Under the pieces are notes generated by a model, which was not told where the DNA came from, did not search any database, and was given only the letters and a program-made list of their open reading frames with translations. From the NCBI GenBank assembly GCA_903895695.1, contig CAITUY010000001.1, forward strand, positions 58,700-122,699: 64,000 nt of DNA, written 5' to 3'. The DNA is from an uncultured bacterium (GTDB lineage Bacteria; Verrucomicrobiota; Kiritimatiellia; CAIKKV01; CAITUY01). Each line of letters opens with the position of its first letter. The first letter of the stretch is position 1. Shown in pieces: positions 1 through 7,113 of the stretch. The translations under genes were made by a program, and so were the position numbers.

Positions 1-1491
1 GAGGACGGCCAGGCCCGCGAAACGGAACTCGGCCTGCTGCGCGCCGGTGACGTGATCCGGGTCCGGCCCGGCGGGCGCATTCCCGTCGATGGCCGCCTGG
101 CCGAAGGCGAGACCACGATCGGTGAGGCGGATTTCACGGGGGAGTCCGAGCCGCGGGTGTGCCGGCCCGGTGATCCGGTCATCGCCGGAACCTTGAATGG
201 CGCCCAGGCCATCGTGCTGGTTGCCGAGCGGACCGGAGCCGACTTGCTGCTGAGGCGGATCATCGACATGGTCGAACAGGCCCGGGAAACCGCGGCGCCC
301 TGGGAGCGCCTGGCCGCGCGGATGGCCGGTTGGTTCGTGCCGGCGGTGCTCGTCCTGGCGGCGGGTGCGGCGATCTTCTGGCTGACGGTCGCGGGGCCTG
401 AACGCGCCGGGTCCGTGGCTCTGGCCGTGCTGGTGGTGGCCTGCCCCTGCGCCCTGGGCATCGCCACCCCGCTGGCCGCCGCGCTGGCCATCGGCCGAGC
501 CGCGCGGGCCGGCGTGCTGGTGCGGGGCGGGGACGTGATGGAACGTCTGGCAGGCGTAGGCACGGTGTGTTTCGACAAAACCGGGACGGTCACGACCGGC
601 CTGCCCGCGTTGCAGCGGGTGGAGGTGCTGGATTCGACCATCGGCGAGGACGAGTTGATCGGGTGCCTGGCGACGCTCGAGTCGGCAAGCGAGCATCCGG
701 TGGCCGTTGCCACGGTAGCGGCGGCCCGGGGACGAGGGATCGAACTCGGGCAGGTTACGCAGGTCCGCATTGAAGCGGGCAAGGGCCTGCGCGGCCGGGT
801 GACATGGCGCGGAGAGGCGCGCGAAGTGGTGGCCGGCACGGCGGACTTCGTGACCGGCTGCGGGGATCCCGTCCCGGATGAATGCACCGTCATCCACGTA
901 GCGTGGGAGGGACGCATCCGGGGCCGGCTGTTCTTCAGCGATGCCATTCGGCCGGAGAGCCGCGCCGTCGTGGCCGAATTGCGGCAGGCGGGCATTGGCG
1001 CGAGCCTGCTATCAGGGGATCGGCTGGCCACGGCCCGGTTCGTGGCGGCGCGGATCGGGGTAACTGACGTGCATGCTCCGTGCGGTCCCGGCGAAAAAGT
1101 TGCGATCGTGCGCGCCGCGGCCCGGCCAGGCCGCCCCGTGGCCATGGTCGGCGACGGCGTGAACGACGCGCCGGCCCTGGCCGCGGCGGACATCGGCATC
1201 GCCCTGGGCGGCGGCACCGATCTGGCCCGCCAGGCCAGCCACGTCGTGCTGCTCTCCGACGATCTTGGTCGTCTGCCATGGCTGATCGAACTCAGCCGCG
1301 CGACGCGCCGGACCATGATCCAGAACCTGGCGTGGGCGGCCGGTTACAATACCGTTGCACTCGGCGCGGCGGCGGCAGGCTGGCTGCATCCGCTCGTGGC
1401 CGCCGTGGCCATGGTGGGCTCCAGCCTGACGGTGATCGCGAACTCGATGCGGTTAAACGGGTTCCCCGACCCGTGCGGCAGCTCCAGGTAG
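1..1491 (+). CDS. Copper-type P1B P-type ATPase, 5' end cut by window edge
   Basis: The reading frame is open from base 1, so the N-terminal metal-binding and first membrane segments lie outside the window. What remains runs from the actuator domain (TGES near base 150) through a membrane segment with the Cu-type CPC motif (ACPCALGIATP), the phosphorylation site DKTGT, the SEHP motif of P1B pumps, and the GDGVNDAP hinge, to the last two membrane helices. CPC plus SEHP points to Cu(I) export. It faces the cbb3-type oxidase operon, so a CcoI-like role in supplying copper to that oxidase is likely, but general CopA-type detoxification cannot be excluded. The TAG stop lies inside the inverted-repeat element that follows, so the C-terminus may be slightly altered. 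Confidence 0.93.
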   Translation, partial: EDGQARETELGLLRAGDVIRVRPGGRIPVDGRLAEGETTIGEADFTGESEPRVCRPGDPVIAGTLNGAQAIVLVAERTGADLLLRRIIDMVEQARETAAPWERLAARMAGWFVPAVLVLAAGAAIFWLTVAGPERAGSVALAVLVVACPCALGIATPLAAALAIGRAARAGVLVRGGDVMERLAGVGTVCFDKTGTVTTGLPALQRVEVLDSTIGEDELIGCLATLESASEHPVAVATVAAARGRGIELGQVTQVRIEAGKGLRGRVTWRGEAREVVAGTADFVTGCGDPVPDECTVIHVAWEGRIRGRLFFSDAIRPESRAVVAELRQAGIGASLLSGDRLATARFVAARIGVTDVHAPCGPGEKVAIVRAAARPGRPVAMVGDGVNDAPALAAADIGIALGGGTDLARQASHVVLLSDDLGRLPWLIELSRATRRTMIQNLAWAAGYNTVALGAAAAGWLHPLVAAVAMVGSSLTVIANSMRLNGFPDPCGSSR

Positions 1492-1602
1492 GGCGTGGGC
1501 GTCCCCGCCCCGCCGCGACAGAAACGAGACAGGATCGCAACAGTTGCGGCGCGGCGAGGATTCATCCTGAAGGTTCATCCTGAAGGACGCCGTCGCCCTA
1601 CC
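1487..1602. repeat. Inverted-repeat (MITE-like) element, copy 1
   Basis: The 116-base block begins GGTAGGGCG and ends CGCCCTACC. The outer 17 bases of the two ends match as inverted repeats apart from about two positions. It shares an internal GCCGCGACAG block and a CGGCGCGGCGAGGA block, in opposite orientation, with the element at 23217-23312. It also holds a 13-base tandem duplication (TTCATCCTGAAGG twice, 1561-1586). It lies between convergent genes and supplies the stop codon of the ATPase; the hairpin might also end transcription. Confidence 0.7.
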
Positions 1603-1630
1603 CAAGTCACGGGCAAAGCGTTCGCCACGA

Positions 1631-2140
1631 TCAAGGAGGCGTCCGTTCGGCGACCGGCAAGGCGCGCAGGTAACGCACCAGGTACCAGCGGTGCGCCGCG
1701 GGCACGATGTTGGGCAGCGCCGGTTCGTGGCCCACGCCCGTCAGCATCCGGCGCAGGAGGTCGCCGTCGGTCGGGATGGCGGGCACGGCCGTGCGGAGAT
1801 CGGCAGGCGCCGGGACGTAGCTGCGACCGACCGGGCCGGCTCCGCCGGCGGCCTCGCCATGGCAGGCCAGACAGTAGTACTCGTAGTAGACCCGGCCGCG
1901 CCGACGGTTCTCGGGGGTGTCGGCCACGGCGTTCGTAAGGGCGGTCGCTTCGGCCGCCGACGGGGCCGGCGCGCGGGTGCGTTCGAGCGGCACGCTGTCC
2001 GGCGGCGGCAAAGGCATGGCGGCATCGAACGAGCGGATATTCGGCTGGACCCTCAGATGGGGACCGGCGGCGAAAATGTAGATGAAGAGGGCCGTGACGG
2101 CGGAAATCCCGGCGAGGAAGAGCCACAGGATCGTCTTCAC
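1631..2140 (-). CDS. Membrane-anchored monoheme cytochrome c (ActE-like)
   Basis: The 169-residue protein has one N-terminal membrane anchor (VKTILWLFLAGISAV), a proline-rich linker and a class I cytochrome c domain with one CLACH heme site near residue 92. It is the last gene of the alternative complex III / oxidase operon. GTG at 2140 overlaps the stop of the preceding small gene by four bases (GTGA), which fixes the start. A monoheme membrane-bound cytochrome in this setting fits ActE, which passes electrons from complex III to the oxidase; it could also serve as a CcoP-like oxidase subunit. The heme site is clear, the exact subunit name is inference. Confidence 0.8.
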   Translation of the reverse strand: MKTILWLFLAGISAVTALFIYIFAAGPHLRVQPNIRSFDAAMPLPPPDSVPLERTRAPAPSAAEATALTNAVADTPENRRRGRVYYEYYCLACHGEAAGGAGPVGRSYVPAPADLRTAVPAIPTDGDLLRRMLTGVGHEPALPNIVPAAHRWYLVRYLRALPVAERTPP

Positions 2141-2424
2141 GGCTGCGCCTCCCGCGGGACCGACGTGGGGCGTGTATCCGCTTCCGGCAGGACGGGTGTC
2201 TGGCGTGACACATTCCGTGCCGGGGGCGGGCGGACAGTCGAGTAGACCGACTCGCCCGGCGCGTCTGGGAAGACCCCGAAATCCCAGGCGCGCGGTCGAT
2301 CGCCAACCAGCCGATAGTTGAGCAGGCCCCACAGGACGATGGCGCCGCACACGACCGCCACCAGGGCCCACCCTTGCCAGCGGCCCCGCACGATACGACT
2401 GTTATCCTGGGTTGATAGTTCCAT
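2137..2424 (-). CDS. Small single-membrane-span protein of the oxidase operon
   Basis: This 95-residue protein has a single hydrophobic helix near residues 17-37 (WALVAVVCGAIVLWGLLNY) and then a hydrophilic proline-rich tail of about 55 residues. I do not recognise the family. ATG at 2424 is preferred because a GAGGTG ribosome site precedes it; an in-frame GTG at 2430 is an alternative. It follows the 82-residue two-span protein by seven bases and overlaps the cytochrome c gene by four, so it is probably a small accessory subunit or assembly factor of the oxidase or of alternative complex III. Confidence 0.65.
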   Translation of the reverse strand: MELSTQDNSRIVRGRWQGWALVAVVCGAIVLWGLLNYRLVGDRPRAWDFGVFPDAPGESVYSTVRPPPARNVSRQTPVLPEADTRPTSVPREAQP

Positions 2425-2431
2425 GCTCACC

Positions 2432-2680
2432 TCACCAATTCGGCGGCGCCAGGGCGCGCATCGCCACGTAGATCAAGGCGAAGACGGCCGTTGCGGCGTA
2501 AATGAGAATCATGAACCACGGCATGCGCCGTGTTTCCGGCGCGGGCTGGGCGGGAGCCGCGGTGCGGTTCCCGGCGCCCCAGGTTTCAACGCAGACCAGG
2601 ACGATGGCCAGCACAAGCACGACACCGCCGGCCAGTGCCAGGGCGAGCCATTGGTTCTGGAAGATATCAAGGCGCATCAT
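2432..2680 (-). CDS. Small two-span membrane protein of the oxidase operon
   Basis: This 82-residue protein has two hydrophobic segments (about residues 10-30 and 54-74) joined by a short hydrophilic loop. No family is recognised; size and position suggest a minor oxidase subunit. Two adjacent in-frame ATG codons at 2680 and 2677 are the likely start, overlapping the end of the CcoS-like gene. An upstream ATG at 2725 falls inside the palindromic repeat and would add residues encoded by the repeat, so I reject it. Downstream the next gene follows after seven bases. Confidence 0.65.
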   Translation of the reverse strand: MMRLDIFQNQWLALALAGGVVLVLAIVLVCVETWGAGNRTAAPAQPAPETRRMPWFMILIYAATAVFALIYVAMRALAPPNW

Positions 2681-2972
2681 GATGGACTCCGCGTGGCTTT
2701 CCACCACGAAGAACACGAAGGGCACGAACGTGCAGCGGAGCTTGGCGGCTCTTCGTGTTCTTCGTGGTGGATATCCCGATCGATGGAGGGCGCCGCTCCG
2801 TCGGCGCCGTGTCCGGCACGCCGCTGACCAGGGGCAGGCCGCGCGCCCGCTCCTGCTCGGAGAACTGGCCGGACCGAACGGCCCAGACCAGGATCGCCGA
2901 GATGCCGATCACGGCCAGCACAGCGAAGGCGATCCACAGGTACAGCAGTTGCACGGACTCGGTCGGGTTCAT
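2667..2972 (-). CDS. ccoS: CcoS-like cbb3 oxidase assembly protein with repeat-encoded tail
   Basis: The first 45 residues contain one membrane helix followed by WAVRSGQF, the hallmark sequence of CcoS, a small protein needed for cofactor insertion into cbb3 oxidases. The start at 2972 overlaps the ccoO-like stop by four bases (ATGA). CcoS proteins are usually about 50-70 residues; here the frame runs on to 101 residues because the palindromic element at 2701-2770 has entered the 3' end and encodes a TTKNTK-type tail. The functional part is intact; whether the tail is made or tolerated is unknown. Confidence 0.7.
   Translation of the reverse strand: MNPTESVQLLYLWIAFAVLAVIGISAILVWAVRSGQFSEQERARGLPLVSGVPDTAPTERRPPSIGISTTKNTKSRQAPLHVRALRVLRGGKPRGVHHDAP
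2701..2770. repeat. Palindromic dispersed repeat (TTCGTGGTGG type)
   Basis: Twenty bases at 2701-2720 (CCACCACGAAGAACACGAAG) are a perfect inverted repeat of 2751-2770 with a 30-base spacer. From memory, short palindromes of this wording, read through as TTKNTK or HEEHEE peptides, are common dispersed repeats in PVC and Bacteroidota genomes. Here the element lies in the tail of the ccoS-like gene, just before the next gene's start. Confidence 0.8.
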
Positions 2973-3961
2973 GGACGGACTCCTTTCGGCGCCAGGGACT
3001 GGAACGCGTTCGACCACGCCGGCTCGTAAGCCGCCTCGATCCCGCGCGGCGCCGTGCCGGCATCGGTGTAACCCAGGAAGCGGACCGCCATGAAGTTGGA
3101 TACGTCCCAGATCTTTTCCGACTCCAGTTCATGTTTGAAGTAGGGCATGGCGGTGCCGGTGATGCCGTTCATGATCTGGTAGTAGAAGAGGCCTCCGACG
3201 TACCGGCCCTGGGCAAGGTGGCGCTTGAGCGTCGTGAAATTGAGGGGCGGGGGCGAGAGGTATTTCTCCGCGACGCCTTGGCCATCGCCCACGGGCCCGT
3301 GGCAGTTCAGGCAGAAGCCCTCATAGATCTTCTGGCCCCGCTGCAAGGCGGCTTCCGTGGCGGGGTAGGGGTTGGGCATGGCCAGCCAGCCCGCCGGGAC
3401 CTGGGCATGCAGCCAGTCAACGTTGACGTCCGGTCCGCCGGCATAGGCGCGGACGGCGGGTGCCTTCCAGCGTTGCTGGCGGGCCACACGGTAATCGGCA
3501 TCGCGGCTGCCCAGCGATTGCACGTAGGCGGTCAAGTTGGAAACGGCGGGCCAACCCAGGAATTCCCAGGATGGCATGAGCGAGAGCGGCCGCGTATAGC
3601 GCGGGTTGGTGAAGTGCGCCCAGTGCCAGTCGTCCGGGTGCTCGCCACCATCCTGCGACAGATCCGGTCCGGTCCGCTCGGTCCCCAGGATGGCGGGATT
3701 TTGTCCCGCGTAATCGCCTCGTTCGGCGATGCGGTCCGCGCCGAGGTCCCAGTCGGAGACGCGGACGTAGAGCGAGTGACAGTAACTGCAACCGTTCTTC
3801 ACGTACAGGTCGTGCCCGGCGGTTTCGGCAGACGTCCACGGACGCCAGGCGGTCGAGGGCGTTTCGGTCATCGTGATCGCCGGGAGGATGATGGCGACCA
3901 AGACAGAGGCCCAGAAGACGAGCAGGCTGCCGACCATGGCGAGGGCGGGGGTCATTTTCAT
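2969..3961 (-). CDS. ccoO: CcoO-type cytochrome c oxidase subunit fused to a second cytochrome c domain
   Basis: The 330-residue protein has an N-terminal membrane helix (residues 8-30), then a CcoO-like domain with heme site CSYCH near residue 58 and the downstream WAHFTNPR region, then a second c-type domain with CLNCH near residue 200 and a distal Met candidate (TAMPYF). Classical CcoO has one heme and about 200 residues, with two further hemes on the separate CcoP subunit. No ccoP gene is present, so the fusion may replace part of CcoP. ATG at 3961 overlaps the ccoN stop by four bases. Confidence 0.85.
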   Translation of the reverse strand: MKMTPALAMVGSLLVFWASVLVAIILPAITMTETPSTAWRPWTSAETAGHDLYVKNGCSYCHSLYVRVSDWDLGADRIAERGDYAGQNPAILGTERTGPDLSQDGGEHPDDWHWAHFTNPRYTRPLSLMPSWEFLGWPAVSNLTAYVQSLGSRDADYRVARQQRWKAPAVRAYAGGPDVNVDWLHAQVPAGWLAMPNPYPATEAALQRGQKIYEGFCLNCHGPVGDGQGVAEKYLSPPPLNFTTLKRHLAQGRYVGGLFYYQIMNGITGTAMPYFKHELESEKIWDVSNFMAVRFLGYTDAGTAPRGIEAAYEPAWSNAFQSLAPKGVRP

Positions 3962-5433
3962 GGGGCGGCCTCCTGGTCCGGGACCGTCGCCGTGCACGAC
4001 GATTTTGGCGTCCCGCCACACGAGGTGGCGGGGACGCTGTTTGGCGCCGGGTGCAGTGAGGTCCCACACGAGGTGGCGGGGACGCTGCCTGGCGCCGGGC
4101 GTAGCGACATGATCGCAACGTAGAGGCCGATCGCGGAGGCGGCGAGGATGGACACCCCGAACATCGCGCGGAGCGCCATGTAGACGGCAATTTCGGGCAG
4201 CACGCGGTAGACGGTCTCGCCGTTGTGCCAGGCTTCGCCCTGGATGAGCCCGGCCGCGGTCAGCACGGCGAAGAATCCCGCCAACCCGAAGGTCAGCAGC
4301 GCGAACTGCAGGTTCACGAGACGAGGCGAGTGCAGCGGGCGGCCGGTCACCAGGGGGAGGATGTGCCACAGGCCGCCGAGCGCGATCATCCCGGAGAACC
4401 CGAGCACCGCGATGTGGGCGTGGCCGATGGTCCAGTTCGTGAAGTGCGTGACCTTCTGGATACTCGGCAACGATTGGAGCGGCCCCTGAATGCACGTCAC
4501 CAGGTACCAGGCCGTACCGGCCATGATGAAGCGGGCGGCCGGGTCACGCCAGAGGCGGGCGCCATGGCCCCGCGCGGTCAGCCACACGTTGACCAGCACG
4601 GTGAACACGGGCACGATCATGGCCACCGAGTCCACAACGGAAATCGTCTTCAGCCAGTTCGGGATGGGAGCTTGAAGGATGTGGTGGCCGCCAATGTGGG
4701 CGTACATCGAGACGAGCGTCCAGAATCCGATCAGCGAGAGCGTATGCGAATAGAGCGGCGTCCGGGCCACGCGCGGGACGACGTAATACACGACTGCGAT
4801 GGAGAGGGGCGTGAGAAGCATGCCCACCAGATTGTGCCCGTAGAACCAGAGGAACACCGAGTCCAGCAGGCCAGGCAGCGCACCCGTCAGGGGATGCCAC
4901 ATGACGTTGCCGATCGGGTAGTTGGCGGCCGACCACAGGCAGGCCCCAAGCGCGTACCACACCGACACGTAAAGGACGTTCTCGATGCGGGTGGCCACGG
5001 TCATCGTGAAGTTAACGATCATGGCCAGCATGGCCACCACGAGCGAGACGTCAAAGATCCACAGGTATTCGGCATATTCGCGGCCCTGGGTGAACCCGAA
5101 CGGGAACGTGAAGAAGCCGCTGAGAACGGTCAGGTTCCAGGAGAACCACGACACCCACCCGAGGCGCTCGGACCACAAGGGAGTGCGCAGCAAGGCCGGG
5201 ACGTAGTAATACGCGCACCCGATCAACGTGCTGGCTGTGAAGCCGAAGATGACCGTGTTGACGTGCACGGGCCGCGTCCGGCCGAACACCAGGAAAGGGA
5301 CGTTGTTGAAGAACTCCGGCGCCACCAGATGGATTGCCGCGATCAGCCCGAAGACCGTGCCGGCGAGGAACCAGAAGGCCCCGGCCGCGAGGAAGGCCTT
5401 GGCCGTGCCGTGCGTCTGTGTGGCGAGCGTCAT
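3958..5433 (-). CDS. ccoN: cbb3-type cytochrome c oxidase subunit I
   Basis: This is the catalytic heme-copper subunit reducing oxygen to water in the membrane, 491 residues with about twelve membrane helices. Ligand motifs are all visible: RPVHVN (low-spin heme His), YGHNLVG (CuB His), PLYSH (the cbb3-specific Tyr), GGHHILQ (two CuB His) and GHAHIAV (heme ligands). The last 35 residues are cysteine- and proline-rich, encoded by a duplicated palindromic repeat rather than by the usual family end. It follows the ActA-like gene by 16 bases and overlaps ccoO by four, in one operon with alternative complex III. Confidence 0.92.
   Translation of the reverse strand: MTLATQTHGTAKAFLAAGAFWFLAGTVFGLIAAIHLVAPEFFNNVPFLVFGRTRPVHVNTVIFGFTASTLIGCAYYYVPALLRTPLWSERLGWVSWFSWNLTVLSGFFTFPFGFTQGREYAEYLWIFDVSLVVAMLAMIVNFTMTVATRIENVLYVSVWYALGACLWSAANYPIGNVMWHPLTGALPGLLDSVFLWFYGHNLVGMLLTPLSIAVVYYVVPRVARTPLYSHTLSLIGFWTLVSMYAHIGGHHILQAPIPNWLKTISVVDSVAMIVPVFTVLVNVWLTARGHGARLWRDPAARFIMAGTAWYLVTCIQGPLQSLPSIQKVTHFTNWTIGHAHIAVLGFSGMIALGGLWHILPLVTGRPLHSPRLVNLQFALLTFGLAGFFAVLTAAGLIQGEAWHNGETVYRVLPEIAVYMALRAMFGVSILAASAIGLYVAIMSLRPAPGSVPATSCGTSLHPAPNSVPATSCGGTPKSSCTATVPDQEAAP
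4010..4105. repeat. Palindromic repeat pair inside the 3' end of ccoN
   Basis: A unit containing CACGAGGTGGCGGGGACGCT and GGCGCCGGG occurs twice with a period of about 50 bases. The first copy is preceded by CGTCCCGCCAC, which can pair with its GTGGCGGGGACG. In the oxidase reading frame the repeats encode two copies of SVPATSCG. This looks like a REP-type element that inserted and duplicated within the coding end. Confidence 0.65.
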
Positions 5434-5449
5434 GATTTATCCAGTCCCG

Positions 5450-5998
5450 TCATCGATGGCAAACCAGGCAATCGTGCGACACGTTGTTGTCGCGATGGCA
5501 TTGCACGCAGAATCCCATGTTCAGCTCGTGCGCCGGGACAATCCGGTCCATGGCCTTGACGTCGCCGTGGCAGGTCCCGCAGTCCACGCCCCTCATGAGG
5601 TGGACCTGATGGTCGAAGTAAACGAAATCGGGCACGTCGTTGACGCGCTCCCATTCGACCGGAATGCCTTGCAGGTAGTGCCGGCGCAAGTCCTGGATGG
5701 GGGGGTAATCCACAATGATGCGTTGATGGCACTGCATGCACGTTTGCAGCGGCGGTACGCCGGCACGCTCCGTGGCCATGGCGCCGGTGTGACAAAAGAA
5801 ACAGGCGATCTGCTTATCGCCCGCGTGCAGACGGTGGCTGAAGGGAATGGGTTGGGCCTTACCGACCGGCGGGACGCGATAGTAAAGCGCGGCCGTTGCC
5901 AGGATGAGTGCGCCCGTGAGCAGGGCGTACAGCGCCGGAGTCAGATTCCGTCGGCGCGGCGCCGGCCCGGGCATGCTCTGGAGGGACGCTTCGCTCAT
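5450..5998 (-). CDS. actA: Pentaheme cytochrome c, ActA-like subunit of alternative complex III
   Basis: The 182-residue protein has an N-terminal membrane anchor (LYALLTGALILATAALYY) and five CxxCH heme sites: CFFCH, CMQCH, CGTCH, CVQCH and CLVCH. That count and the spacing match ActA, the periplasmic pentaheme subunit that carries electrons out of the quinol-oxidising complex. Its ATG at 5998 overlaps the ActF stop by four bases. In the commonly described clusters actA comes first; here it follows actF and sits directly before the oxidase, where it could hand electrons over. Confidence 0.85.
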   Translation of the reverse strand: MSEASLQSMPGPAPRRRNLTPALYALLTGALILATAALYYRVPPVGKAQPIPFSHRLHAGDKQIACFFCHTGAMATERAGVPPLQTCMQCHQRIIVDYPPIQDLRRHYLQGIPVEWERVNDVPDFVYFDHQVHLMRGVDCGTCHGDVKAMDRIVPAHELNMGFCVQCHRDNNVSHDCLVCHR

Positions 5999-7113
5999 GG
6001 CTGGCTCCCGGGCACCGCGGCCGCTGCCGCCCGTTGGCCGAACATACTCATGCCTAGCCCCAGCGCGCCGGCAAACGCGGCGGCCACCGCGATCTCGGGC
6101 AGGCCTAGCCGGGGACTGGGATCGAAGGTCGGCGCCACCAGCCACCAGCGCTCGACCCACAGGCCGACCAGCACAACCGACGCCACGGTGCCGATGATCC
6201 GGGGCGTGCGTTTGGCGCGGATGGTCAGGAGCATAACCAGCGGCCCCAGATAAACCACGCCGAGAATGGCCGCGCTCACGGGGGTCCACGGACCGGGCAG
6301 CAGGCGCGGAATCACGAACGGCACTTCGCCGGGCAGGTTTTCGTACCAGATCGGCAGCAATTGCGAGTACATCATGTAGACGGTGATGATGCTGAACGTG
6401 ACCATCAGTCGGCCGAGATCGTGGAGCTGGTTCGGGTTGGCGTTGCGTTGCCACGCGGCCATCCAAGTCCAGGCCGTCATCGCGATGTAGAGGCCGGACA
6501 TGAAGAAGTAGCCGCCAAACAACGCGCTGGTCCATTTCGGGTCCAGGGTCATCACGAGGTCGAAGGCGAGCAGGGAGAAGACCAGGCAGTACACCAGGAT
6601 CAGCACGCCGCCAAGCGTGGCGCCGCGTCGCTGCGCCCGCAGCCGCACATAGCATCCGGCAAGAATCCAGAACACGAGCAAGGCGGCCAGGTCGCGCGAA
6701 AACAGCGCGTTGGGCGCGAGCCACACCGCGTGTGGGGAACCGGCGTGCGCGGGCCATGGACTTACGGCGGGACTCTCGACCCAGAGCAGGATGAGGGCCA
6801 TGACCGACGGCAGGGCGAAGCCGATGCCTGCGAGGGCGCGCCCTTCCAGTGAACCGTGCCAGCCGCTGCGCGACACGAGGAGCACGGCCGACCAGACCAC
6901 CAGTCCGGCCGCCATCGGCGTGAAGAAAATGAAGTTTATCAGGAGCGCCCGCCACCAACGGCCCGCTTCGCCGCACCCGCCGGCCGTGGCCCACGCCGCC
7001 AGGCCGAGGAAGAGGAGCGCGCCCCAGAAGATTCGGACTCCGCGGCCGGTTCGCGGGTCCGTCTGGAGCGGCAAGGTCGCAGGGACCGGGGTGGTGGAGT
7101 CACCAGACGACAT
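5995..7113 (-). CDS. actF: Alternative complex III membrane subunit ActF
   Basis: The 372-residue polytopic protein has about ten hydrophobic segments and conserved features of the ActF family, which resembles half of ActC without being an NrfD copy: a long first loop, LVMTLDPKWTSALFG, and MMYSQLLPIWYENLP. ActF is a membrane subunit of the quinol:acceptor oxidoreductase. It overlaps the end of the actCD fusion by 14 bases and the start of actA by four, so translation is probably coupled. Confidence 0.87.
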   Translation of the reverse strand: MSSGDSTTPVPATLPLQTDPRTGRGVRIFWGALLFLGLAAWATAGGCGEAGRWWRALLINFIFFTPMAAGLVVWSAVLLVSRSGWHGSLEGRALAGIGFALPSVMALILLWVESPAVSPWPAHAGSPHAVWLAPNALFSRDLAALLVFWILAGCYVRLRAQRRGATLGGVLILVYCLVFSLLAFDLVMTLDPKWTSALFGGYFFMSGLYIAMTAWTWMAAWQRNANPNQLHDLGRLMVTFSIITVYMMYSQLLPIWYENLPGEVPFVIPRLLPGPWTPVSAAILGVVYLGPLVMLLTIRAKRTPRIIGTVASVVLVGLWVERWWLVAPTFDPSPRLGLPEIAVAAAFAGALGLGMSMFGQRAAAAAVPGSQP

